Positions 1-5,950 of a DNA stretch of 5,977 nucleotides are shown piece after piece. The DNA lies in the NCBI GenBank assembly GCA_023700825.1, contig JAMPYE010000291.1, forward strand, positions 1 through 5,977, given 5' to 3'. The DNA is from Thermoanaerobaculia bacterium (GTDB lineage: Bacteria; Acidobacteriota; Thermoanaerobaculia; Gp7-AA8). Below the pieces are notes generated by a model that worked only from the letters and a program-made list of their open reading frames with translations, was not told where the DNA came from and searched no databases. Positions within the stretch are counted from its first letter, which is position 1, and the number at the start of each line of letters is the position of its first letter. A program made the position numbers and the translations under genes.

Positions 1-436
1 CGTTGAACTGCTGGCCGAGGTCGTAGACGGCGGGGCAGACGAGGTTGCCGACGTTCTCGATGAAAAGGACGTCGTGCCCGTGCATGTCGATGTCGTGCAG
101 GGCCTGGTGAACTAGCTTCGCGTCGAGATGGCAGGCAGACACGGTGTTGATCGTGACACTACGGATGCCGGCGGCCTCGAGTCGCTGCGCGTCGCGATCG
201 GTCTCGAGATCTCCGGCGAGGGCTCCGAGGCGCAGAGCGCGATCTGCGCGGGCGGTCGCCTCGAGGATCGCGGTCTTTCCCGCGCCGGGCGATCCCATGA
301 GGTTCACGGCGAGCACGCCATGCGAGCTGAAGTGCTCGCGATTGTGCATTGCCTGACGATCGTTGACCGCGAGGATCTTGTCCTGAATCTCGATCGGTAC
401 GACGTCCGGATCGCCGCAGCCGCAGGTGTCACACAT
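1..436 (-). CDS. hypB: Hydrogenase nickel incorporation GTPase HypB (5' part, truncated by window edge)
   Basis: HypB is the cytoplasmic GTPase that works with HypA to insert nickel into the [NiFe] hydrogenase large-subunit precursor. I translated the minus strand from the ATG at 436-434. It gives 145 residues with no stop before the window ends; full-length family members are usually well over 200 residues. The N-terminus MCDTCGCGD carries the CxxCGC metal motif (Cys2, Cys5, Cys7). The Walker A motif GSPGAGKT is residues 48-55. GDLETDRDAQR (75-85) matches the switch region. ACHLDA carries the metal-binding Cys102-His103 pair, and ENVGNLVCPA carries Cys134. No His-rich nickel-storage stretch lies between the N-terminal motif and the G domain. 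The start overlaps the hypA stop by 8 nt and has a good Shine-Dalgarno sequence. An oddity is Val99, where the family normally has Gly (NTG-x-x-CHLDA). The family call is very secure. Confidence 0.96.
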   Translation of the reverse strand, partial: MCDTCGCGDPDVVPIEIQDKILAVNDRQAMHNREHFSSHGVLAVNLMGSPGAGKTAILEATARADRALRLGALAGDLETDRDAQRLEAAGIRSVTINTVSACHLDAKLVHQALHDIDMHGHDVLFIENVGNLVCPAVYDLGQQFN

Positions 437-776
437 CGGGAACCTCCATCTCGATACGTTCGAGGATGATTTCGTCGCCGCCGCGAAGCGTCGCGGGTAC
501 GGCACATTTCGGGCATTGCAGGAACGTGCCGGGCGCGATCGGCTCTTCGCAGCGGGGGCAGGCCCAGCTGACCGGCACGCGAATGATCTTCAGTGCGGCT
601 CCCTCGCAGATCGTCTTCTCGACGAAAGTCTCGAACGCGGTCTGAAGGAGAACGGGCTCCACGCCCGACATCTCGCCGATCCGTACCGTCAGCGCGCGCA
701 CCACGGTCGCACCCCTCGCCGCCGCTTCTGATTCCACGCGGTCCATCAGGGACTGGACGATCGAGTATTCATGCAT
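429..776 (-). CDS. hypA: Hydrogenase nickel insertion metallochaperone HypA
   Basis: HypA binds nickel and, with HypB, delivers it to the hydrogenase large subunit. The protein is 115 aa, a normal family length. It begins MHEYSIVQSL, with the invariant His2 that helps bind nickel; this fixes the start at 776. A longer in-frame start at 845 would only add 23 residues translated from period-7 repeat DNA. The zinc domain is C73PRC76 and C88PKC91. The gap between the Cys pairs is 11 residues, two fewer than in the E. coli and Helicobacter pylori proteins as I recall them. The C-terminal GGDEIILERIEMEV fits the family. The stop at 431-429 overlaps the hypB start by 8 nt, giving a coupled hypAB pair. 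No Shine-Dalgarno sequence is visible: the 3 bases before the ATG abut the repeat array. It is separated from hypE by 281 nt, so it may depend on readthrough or on a promoter within that gap. Confidence 0.96.
   Translation of the reverse strand: MHEYSIVQSLMDRVESEAAARGATVVRALTVRIGEMSGVEPVLLQTAFETFVEKTICEGAALKIIRVPVSWACPRCEEPIAPGTFLQCPKCAVPATLRGGDEIILERIEMEVPDV
443..447 (-). promoter_or_regulatory. Shine-Dalgarno sequence of hypB
   Basis: The minus strand reads GGAGG, 6 nt before the hypB ATG at 436. It lies inside the 3' end of hypA, so hypB has its own ribosome site despite the overlap. It supports the start at 436, which also gives the expected MCDTCGCG N-terminus. Confidence 0.8.
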
Positions 777-780
777 AGCG

Positions 781-885
781 GAGGCGAAAGGCGACAGGCG
801 AGGGGCGATGAGTAAGCAGGCCAAAGGCCAGAGGCCAAAGGCCAAAGCAGGAAGGCGAAAGTCGATGGGCGATAGGCGATGAGCA
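781..885. repeat. Degenerate heptanucleotide tandem array next to hypA
   Basis: Read on the plus strand, this is 15 consecutive 7-base units over 105 bp. The units resemble GAGGCGA, AAGGCGA and CAGGCGA, then AAAGGCC-type units, then ATAGGCG-type units. The GGC core returns every 7 bases, with a single 1-base phase shift near 809-816. The array ends 4 bp from the hypA start codon. It resembles the short tandemly repeated heptamers known from cyanobacteria and other bacteria. As 7 is not a multiple of 3 and the units rarely contain stops, it creates spurious reading frames. It is not CRISPR-like, since there are no spacers. Confidence 0.85.
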
Positions 886-1012
886 AACGAAGTGGCTTAA
901 AGCGCGTAGACGAGTTTCATCCCTGGCGGGGCGAGGGGGCTCGCAGGCCGAACACTTGCATGCGACGTGTCTTGGTTGTTCTCTGGTCGTCACTGCTTGC
1001 TCACTCGATCGC
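886..1012. other. Unassigned core between the two heptamer arrays
   Basis: This stretch of about 127 bp separates the left and right heptamer arrays and lacks their 7-base rhythm. I see no convincing gene, tRNA or known riboswitch core on either strand. It contains a small hairpin, GCGAG-GGGG-CTCGC, at 931-944 with no following T-run, so it is not a classical terminator. It could hold a promoter for hypAB on the minus strand, but I cannot point to -35 and -10 boxes. Its identity is unknown. Confidence 0.4.
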
Positions 1013-1058
1013 TTTGGCCTCTCGCCTGCTCATCGCCTTTCGCCTCTCGCCTCATCCC
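1013..1058. repeat. Heptanucleotide array in inverted orientation next to the hypE stop
   Basis: On the plus strand this reads TTTGGCC, TCTCGCC, an 11-base unit ending ATCGCC, then TTTCGCC, TCTCGCC and TCATCCC. These are reverse complements of the unit types in the array at 781-885. Exact inverted matches between the two arrays are 781-794 with 1033-1046 (14 bp), 874-885 with 1027-1038 (12 bp) and 839-848 with 1011-1020 (10 bp). The last unit reaches the hypE stop codon at 1058-1060. Confidence 0.8.
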
Positions 1059-2083
1059 TAACATATCCTCGGCAACGGCTCTCCGTCCGACTCGACGAGC
1101 AGTCGTCGTCCGTAGCCGGTATCGAGGATGACACTGCCGGGACGCTCAGCGACTGCCTCGCCGACGATGGCAGCGTCGCGTCCGAGAGGATGCTCCCGGA
1201 GAGCTGCGAGTACCGCATCGACGACTTCCGCGCGCACGCCGATCACTGCCTTCCCTTCGTTCGCCACCTGAAGCGGGTCGATGCCGATGAGCTCGCCGGC
1301 AGCGCGCGCCGCGGCCGAGACGGGAATGTCCCGCTCGTGAATCACGATGCCGACGTTCGCCTTGGTCGCCATTTCTCCGAGCGAGCTTGCGAGCCCGCCG
1401 CGTGTCGGATCCTTCATCGCGACGATGCCGCCGTTTCCGGCGCGAAGGGCGGCGCGGATCATGTTCGTGAGAGGCGCGACGTCGGAGACGAGCGTTCCTC
1501 CGTCGATCTCCAGGTTGTGGCGTGCCGCCATGACCGCGAGCCCGTGGTCGCCCATCGTGCCGGTGACGATCAGCTTGTCGCCGAGATGAAGCCCCGAATC
1601 GCGCACGGGTGCGCCGGCGAAGGCGATCCCCGAGGTGTTGATGATGATGCCGTCGAGCTCGCCTTTGCCCATGACCTTCGTGTCGCCGGTGACGATCATC
1701 GCTCCGGCCTCGCGGCAGGTCTCGACCATTGAACGCTGAATGCGCTCGAGCTTGTCGAGCGGGAAGCCTTCCTCGATCACCATCGCGCAGGTGAGCGCGA
1801 TCCCTTCGGTCGCGCCCATCATCGCGAGGTCGTTGCAGGTGCCCGCGACGGCGAGCCTGCCGATGTCGCCACCGGGAAAGAAGACGGGATGGATCACGTG
1901 CGAGTCGGTCGTCAGGACGAGCCAGCGGTCGCCGACGCGGATCGCGGCGCCGTCGTCCATCGCGGCGAGCCCGATGCCGTCGAACGGCACGTCGGCGAAG
2001 CCGCGCGCGAAGACCTCCTCGATGAGCTTCCTCATCGAGCGCCCGCCGCCACCGTGGCGCATTTCGACGCGGCCGTCCGTCAT
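1058..2083 (-). CDS. hypE: Carbamoyl dehydratase HypE
   Basis: HypE receives a carbamoyl group from HypF on its C-terminal cysteine and dehydrates it with ATP to a thiocyanate. This is the source of the CN ligands on the hydrogenase iron. The protein is 341 aa, a normal length, and ends PRIC with Cys341 as the last residue, exactly as required. The N-terminal RHGGGGRSM motif is residues 9-17. The ATP-binding PurM/ThiL-like fold shows TTDSHVIHPVFFPGGDIGRLAVAGTCNDLAMMGA (58-91), GDTKVMGKGELDG (133-145), MKDPTRGGLASSLGE (223-237) and ANEGKAVIGV (274-283). The start at 2083 overlaps the hypD stop as ATGA and has an AAGGA ribosome site. The in-frame extension up to 2425 runs inside hypD and has no family similarity. 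The repeat element begins at its stop codon. Confidence 0.97.
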   Translation of the reverse strand: MTDGRVEMRHGGGGRSMRKLIEEVFARGFADVPFDGIGLAAMDDGAAIRVGDRWLVLTTDSHVIHPVFFPGGDIGRLAVAGTCNDLAMMGATEGIALTCAMVIEEGFPLDKLERIQRSMVETCREAGAMIVTGDTKVMGKGELDGIIINTSGIAFAGAPVRDSGLHLGDKLIVTGTMGDHGLAVMAARHNLEIDGGTLVSDVAPLTNMIRAALRAGNGGIVAMKDPTRGGLASSLGEMATKANVGIVIHERDIPVSAAARAAGELIGIDPLQVANEGKAVIGVRAEVVDAVLAALREHPLGRDAAIVGEAVAERPGSVILDTGYGRRLLVESDGEPLPRIC

Positions 2084-3231
2084 ACGGCGTCCTTCAATTC
2101 GGAAAGGTCCGGCCGTCCGCCGTACTCGTACCAGATCTTGCACGTCCCTTCGCTCGAGACCATGCAGGCGCCGACGGGATGCTGCGGGTCGCATTCCTTG
2201 CGAAAGAGCGTGCAGTCGGGCGGAGAGGCGAGGCCGGACATGATATTGCCGCAGATGCACGACTTGACGAGCTCCGACGCCGCGTCCGACGCGTACACCG
2301 AGGCGTCGATCGAAAACTTCTTCCGGGCGTCGAAGCGCGCGAACTCGGGACGGAGGCGGAGGTTGCCGTCGGGGATCTCCGCAATGCCTCTCCACATTCC
2401 GCTGGCCGGTTGGAAGACCTGCCACATCATCCGCTGCGCGTTCAGGTTTCCCTCTCGCGTCACGCAGCGAGGGTAGGCGTTGAAAACCTCCGGCGACTTG
2501 TCGCGTACCAGCCTCACGAGCTCGACGAGGCCGGCGAGGATGTCGAGTGGCTCGAAGCCGGTGACGACGATCGGCACGCCGTACTTCTTCGCCATCGGCT
2601 CGAAAATGCCGTAGCCGGTGATGACCGCTGCATGGCCTGCCGCGAGAAAACCCTCGACGCGCGACTTCGGATTCTGCGCGACGATCTCCATCGCAGGCGG
2701 CACGTACTTGTGTGCCGACAGCACCGAGAAGTTAGGCGGCGGTTCGTCGAGCAGCACAGCTGCGGTGGCAACGGCGGTGGTCTCGAAGCCGGTGGCGTAG
2801 AAGACGTACTCTTCGCCCGGGTTCTCCTTCGCCATCTTCACGACCTGTGCGGCGCTGTAGACGACGTAGACCTTGTGGCCCTCAGCCTGTGCGTCGGCGA
2901 GCGAGAGGCGTGTTCCGGGAACGCGGAGCATGTCGCCGAAGGTGGCGACGTGGACTCCCTGCCGGGCGAGTTCCACCCCTTCGTCGACCTCCGGCGCGTC
3001 GGTGACGCAGACCGGACAGCCGGGGCCCATGATCACGTCGAGCGCCTTCGGGAAGTTGGCCCGCAGGCCATACTTCGCGATGGCCTGCTCGTGGCTGCCG
3101 CAGACGTGCATCAGCGAGATCGGAGACCGCCCGATCTCGTCGACGAGCGCGGTGAGGTTTCTCCCGAGCGCCGCCGCGAGCTCGGGGTCGCGGAACTTGA
3201 TCTCCTTCGCCTCGCCGACACGGTCAGGCAT
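2080..3231 (-). CDS. hypD: Iron-sulfur scaffold protein HypD for Fe(CN)2CO assembly
   Basis: HypD carries a [4Fe-4S] cluster. With HypC it forms the scaffold that receives the cyanide and CO ligands of the hydrogenase iron. The protein is 383 aa, close to the usual 370-380. Key motifs are HVC44GSH47E, MGPGC72PVC75VTD, FYATGFETTA (144-153), SRVEGFLAAGHAAVITGY (190-207), VTGFEPLDIL (223-232) and NAYPRCVTREGN (251-262). The C-terminal region carries cysteines 325, 327, 340, 347, 356 and 364, including GACMVSSEGTC. C44, C72 and C75 correspond to the essential C41, C69 and C72 of E. coli HypD. The first motif reads CGSHEQ instead of CGGHTH as in E. coli, a difference between branches of the family. 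The start at 3231 overlaps hypC by 8 nt and has a GGAGG site 7 nt upstream. An in-frame ATG at 3345 would add 38 Arg/Ser-rich residues that are a shadow of hypC. Confidence 0.97.
   Translation of the reverse strand: MPDRVGEAKEIKFRDPELAAALGRNLTALVDEIGRSPISLMHVCGSHEQAIAKYGLRANFPKALDVIMGPGCPVCVTDAPEVDEGVELARQGVHVATFGDMLRVPGTRLSLADAQAEGHKVYVVYSAAQVVKMAKENPGEEYVFYATGFETTAVATAAVLLDEPPPNFSVLSAHKYVPPAMEIVAQNPKSRVEGFLAAGHAAVITGYGIFEPMAKKYGVPIVVTGFEPLDILAGLVELVRLVRDKSPEVFNAYPRCVTREGNLNAQRMMWQVFQPASGMWRGIAEIPDGNLRLRPEFARFDARKKFSIDASVYASDAASELVKSCICGNIMSGLASPPDCTLFRKECDPQHPVGACMVSSEGTCKIWYEYGGRPDLSELKDAV
2090..2094 (-). promoter_or_regulatory. Shine-Dalgarno sequence of hypE
   Basis: The minus strand reads AAGGA, 6 nt before the ATG at 2083, within the end of hypD. 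Together with the 4-nt ATGA overlap it suggests coupled translation of hypD and hypE and selects the 2083 start over upstream in-frame ones. Confidence 0.7.
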
Positions 3232-3511
3232 CGCCGTTCCTCCGTGCCGCCTCGAGCTCGCCGCGGACGTCGGCGGCCATGAGGTCGCCCTCCGGCTGCC
3301 CGAGCAGCTCCTCGTAGAGCGAGAGCGTGTCGCCGATCGACTCATCGGGGATGCGACGGATCGCGAACCCGGCGTGGTTGAGGATGTAATCGCCGACCTT
3401 GCACGGCTCGTCGACGATGTCGAGTCGGATCTGCCGCTTGACGCCCCAGAAATCCACGGTGGCGGTCATGTCGTCGATGTCGAGGATGCGACCGGGGACT
3501 CCCAGGCACAT
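3224..3511 (-). CDS. hypC: Hydrogenase maturation chaperone HypC
   Basis: HypC is the small chaperone that binds HypD, carries the iron with its diatomic ligands, and docks on the hydrogenase large-subunit precursor. The protein is 95 aa. It starts MCLGVPGRI with the essential Cys2. VGDYILNHAGFAI (39-51) holds His46, matching the conserved His of E. coli HypC. The tail after about residue 70 (GQPEGDLMAADVRGELEAARRNGDA) is polar, probably helical, and less conserved. The start has a strong AGGAGG site. It lies 46 nt inside the hypF 3' end, and its stop overlaps the hypD start, so hypF-hypC-hypD are tightly packed. It could in principle be the paralogue HybG. The context of a full hyp cluster favours HypC. 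Confidence 0.96.
   Translation of the reverse strand: MCLGVPGRILDIDDMTATVDFWGVKRQIRLDIVDEPCKVGDYILNHAGFAIRRIPDESIGDTLSLYEELLGQPEGDLMAADVRGELEAARRNGDA
3239..3243 (-). promoter_or_regulatory. Shine-Dalgarno sequence of hypD
   Basis: The minus strand reads GGAGG, 7 nt before the ATG at 3231, inside the 3' end of hypC. This decides the start: the upstream in-frame ATG at 3345 lies inside hypC and would add a tail unlike the family. Confidence 0.8.
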
Positions 3512-5793
3512 GCGTGGCCTCCTCTTTGCAAAATGGCGTTGGCGACGACCGCCTGGCCGAACGCGATCCCGCCGTCGCCCGGCGGGACGGCGCGCGGGAT
3601 CGCGACGTCGAAATCAGGGGTCAGGTCTCGCAGCAGTGACTCCGTGAGAAGGGCGTTCAGGAAGCAGCCGCCGCCGAGCGCGACCGGCAAGCGGCCGGTC
3701 TCGTGATACCGCAGGTGTATGGCCGCGGTCGCGGCCGACGAGAGCGTCGCGTGGAAGCGCCCTGCGATCGTTGCGATCGACGTCCCGGTGCTCCACGCGC
3801 GGACCGCGTCGACGACGGCGGGGCGCAAGTCGATCGTCCAGACGCGGGCGTTGCGATCGATGTCGAACGAGAACGGAATCCTCTCCGACTCGTCGGCGGC
3901 GAGGTTCCACTCGAGCGCGATCTGCCCCTCGTAGCGGGAACGATCGCGGCCGAGGAAGATCGCACCGAAGGCGTCGAACCAGCGTCCGGCGCCGTGCGAC
4001 GGAATCGTGTTCAGCCCGCTCGCCAGCATCGACCGGACGACTTTCACCGCCGCGGAATCGAGCCGTCCCGCGATCGGGAGACCGTCCGGCCAGCCGCCGG
4101 GGCCGAAGGCGTCGTCGAGCACGGCGACCGCGAGCCGCCACACCTCCCGGATTGCGGTGTCGCCCCCGGCGAGAGGGATCGCGCGCAGCGTGGCCAGCCG
4201 CTCGAAGCGGTCGTAGCGCGCGAGCAAAAGCTCGCCGCCCCACGCGGTGCCGTCGGTTCCGAGCCCCGTGCCGTCCCATGCGAGGCCGAGCACAGGGCCG
4301 TCGATGCGGTGCTCGGCCATCACTGCCGCGATGTGCGCGTGGTGATGCTGCACCGCGATCTTCGCGACCTCGGGGCGCTCGATCGCGTAGCGGGTGGAGA
4401 GATAGTCCGGGTGCAGGTCGTGTGCGACTGCCGCGGGGCGCACGCGGAGGAATCGCTCCATTCGCGCGATCGACTCTTCGTACGACGCGAGCGTCTCGAC
4501 GTTCTCGAGATCTCCGACGTGCGGGCCGAGATGGACGCGGTCGCCGGATCCGATCGCGAAGGTGTTCTTCAGCTGCGCGCCGCAGGCGAGCACGGGCGCC
4601 GCGAACGGAAAGCCGACCTCGAGCGCCCGCGGGACGTAGCCGCGGGAGCGGCGCAGCACGGTCGGCGCGCCTGCGATGACACGGACGACCGAGTCGTCGC
4701 AGCGCGTCTCGATGTCGCGATCGTGCATCAGCAGCAGGTCGGCGACGGGCGCGAGCCGCGCCAGCGCATCGTCATTGCGAAATGCGATCGGCTCGTCGGC
4801 GAAGTTTGCAGACGTCATCACGAGCGGCCGGGCGACCTCGGCGAGGAGCAGGTGGTGCAGCGGGGTGTAGGGGAGCATCAGGCCGACGAGGCGATTGAGC
4901 GGGGCGATGCCGGGGGCGATCGGGGCGCCCTCGAGCTTTCTGCAGAGCACGATCGGGCGTTCGACCGACTCGAGCTCCCTGCGCTCGGCCGGTGTCAGCT
5001 CTGCCAGACGGGTCGCCTCTTCGAGGTCGCGCACCATCAGAGCGAACGGCTTCTCGTCACGCCGCTTGCGCAGCCGGAGGCGGGCGACTGCCGAAGGGGA
5101 CGTGGCGTCGCATGCGAGATGGAAACCGCCGAGCCCCTTGATGGCGACGACGCCTCCGCCAAGCAGGGCGCGCGCGGCGTCGGCGATCGGGTCCGCCGAG
5201 GCTACGACGTCGCGATGCGAATCGACGAGTGTGAGTCGGGGGCCGCAGTCGGGGCAGGCGTTCGGTTGGGCGTGAAAGCGCCGGTCGAGCGGCGAGTCGT
5301 ACTCGCTTCTGCACGCAGGGCACATCTCGAACTTCGCCATCGTCGTGGCGGCGCGGTCGTAGGGGACGTCGTTGGCGATCGTGAAGCGGGGCCCGCAATT
5401 CGTGCAGTTCGTGAACGCGTAACGGAATCGGCGGTTCGCAGGGTCGGCGATGTCCCGGGCGCAGTCGTCGCAGGTTGCCAGATCCGGGGGTATCGAGACC
5501 TGGATCTCGGCCGCCCCGCTGCTTTGCTCGATCGAGAACGACGAGAGCTCTTCGTAGGCGATCGGCGACGCGGAGACGTCGGTTACGCGGGCCGCGGGCG
5601 GCGACGATGTCCGGATTCGCTGCAGGAACGCCCCGATCGCGGCGACGTCGCCGAAGGCCTCGATCGTCACTCCGGCAGTGTGATTCCAGACGCGGCCGGA
5701 GATTTTCTCTTCGGACGCTACGCGGTAGACCCAGGGGCGATAGCCGACCCCCTGCACCGTGCCGCGGACTTCGATGCGTGCGCCGTGCGACAT
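3466..5793 (-). CDS. hypF: Carbamoyltransferase HypF
   Basis: HypF converts carbamoyl phosphate and ATP to carbamoyl-adenylate and transfers the carbamoyl group to the C-terminal Cys of HypE. The protein is 775 aa, within the usual range. The acylphosphatase domain (about 1-90) has VQGVGYRPWVYR with catalytic Arg19 and Asn37, spaced as R23 and N41 of E. coli. The zinc-finger domain has C108-x2-C111-x18-C130-x2-C133-x24-C158-x2-C161-x18-C180-x2-C183, the full classical pattern. The YrdC-like domain (about 200-390) includes KRRDEKPFALM and MTSAN (326-330). The Kae1-like transferase domain (about 400-750) has HDLHPDY (458-464), QHHHAH (482-487), DGTGLGTDGTAWGGE (507-521), RWFDAFG (604-610) and GGGCFLN (707-713). 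The last 16 residues, coded within the overlap with hypC, are past the conserved fold. The start is chosen by alignment of the acylphosphatase domain; only a weak GAAG lies 6 nt upstream. It is the first gene of the cluster seen here. Confidence 0.97.
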   Translation of the reverse strand: MSHGARIEVRGTVQGVGYRPWVYRVASEEKISGRVWNHTAGVTIEAFGDVAAIGAFLQRIRTSSPPAARVTDVSASPIAYEELSSFSIEQSSGAAEIQVSIPPDLATCDDCARDIADPANRRFRYAFTNCTNCGPRFTIANDVPYDRAATTMAKFEMCPACRSEYDSPLDRRFHAQPNACPDCGPRLTLVDSHRDVVASADPIADAARALLGGGVVAIKGLGGFHLACDATSPSAVARLRLRKRRDEKPFALMVRDLEEATRLAELTPAERRELESVERPIVLCRKLEGAPIAPGIAPLNRLVGLMLPYTPLHHLLLAEVARPLVMTSANFADEPIAFRNDDALARLAPVADLLLMHDRDIETRCDDSVVRVIAGAPTVLRRSRGYVPRALEVGFPFAAPVLACGAQLKNTFAIGSGDRVHLGPHVGDLENVETLASYEESIARMERFLRVRPAAVAHDLHPDYLSTRYAIERPEVAKIAVQHHHAHIAAVMAEHRIDGPVLGLAWDGTGLGTDGTAWGGELLLARYDRFERLATLRAIPLAGGDTAIREVWRLAVAVLDDAFGPGGWPDGLPIAGRLDSAAVKVVRSMLASGLNTIPSHGAGRWFDAFGAIFLGRDRSRYEGQIALEWNLAADESERIPFSFDIDRNARVWTIDLRPAVVDAVRAWSTGTSIATIAGRFHATLSSAATAAIHLRYHETGRLPVALGGGCFLNALLTESLLRDLTPDFDVAIPRAVPPGDGGIAFGQAVVANAILQRGGHACAWESPVASSTSTT
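3518..3523 (-). promoter_or_regulatory. Shine-Dalgarno sequence of hypC
   Basis: The minus strand reads AGGAGG (extended GAGGAGG), 6 nt before the ATG at 3511. It is the strongest ribosome site in the window and lies inside the hypF 3' end. It fits the need for more HypC than HypF, since HypC is a stoichiometric scaffold while HypF is an enzyme; that interpretation is inference. Confidence 0.85.
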
Positions 5794-5911
5794 GCTGGAC
5801 TTCGCCGGTAAGGATGATGGCCCGGCATGAACATCGAATATGTGATGAACGGCACCTCGGTGTGTGGAATCGCGAGGGGGCCCATTTGGAGTGTGAACGC
5901 GAAGCTTTCAC

Positions 5912-5931
5912 GGCGGCGCGAAGCGCCGGCC
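5912..5931. repeat. GC-rich hairpin with GCGAAGC core
   Basis: The perfect stem CGGCGC/GCGCCG (5914-5919 with 5923-5928) encloses a GAA triloop, and two more G-C pairs form if G5929 is bulged. No T-run follows on either strand, so it is not a textbook intrinsic terminator. It may be a REP-like palindromic unit. Confidence 0.6.
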
Positions 5932-5950
5932 GGAGGGCGAGGAACGTGCT

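Noticed and set aside
931..944. GCGAG-GGGG-CTCGC hairpin as a terminator after hypE
   Set aside because: The stem is only 5 bp and no T-run follows it on either strand.
781..1058. Period-7 arrays as a CRISPR array
   Set aside because: The units are 7 bp and contiguous, with no 20-40 bp spacers and no cas genes nearby.
2084..2425. N-terminal extension of hypE to an ATG at 2425
   Set aside because: It lies wholly inside hypD in another frame. The 2083 start has a ribosome site and gives a normal-length HypE.
2179..3282. A 367-codon plus-strand frame opposite hypD, and a similar 258-codon frame at 956-1732 opposite hypE
   Set aside because: Both are antisense shadows of well-supported genes, with biased composition and no family similarity.
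3703..5811. A 702-codon open frame on the plus strand opposite hypF
   Set aside because: The translation is rich in Arg, Ala, Glu and Asp with no motif I recognise, and it mirrors hypF almost end to end. Strong G/C third-position bias in hypF clears stops from the antisense frame.
5827..5850. ATGAAC direct repeats and a CATC-n8-GATG dyad as a regulator site upstream of hypF
   Set aside because: The half-sites are 4-6 bp and match no regulator motif I know. This level of repetition is expected by chance.
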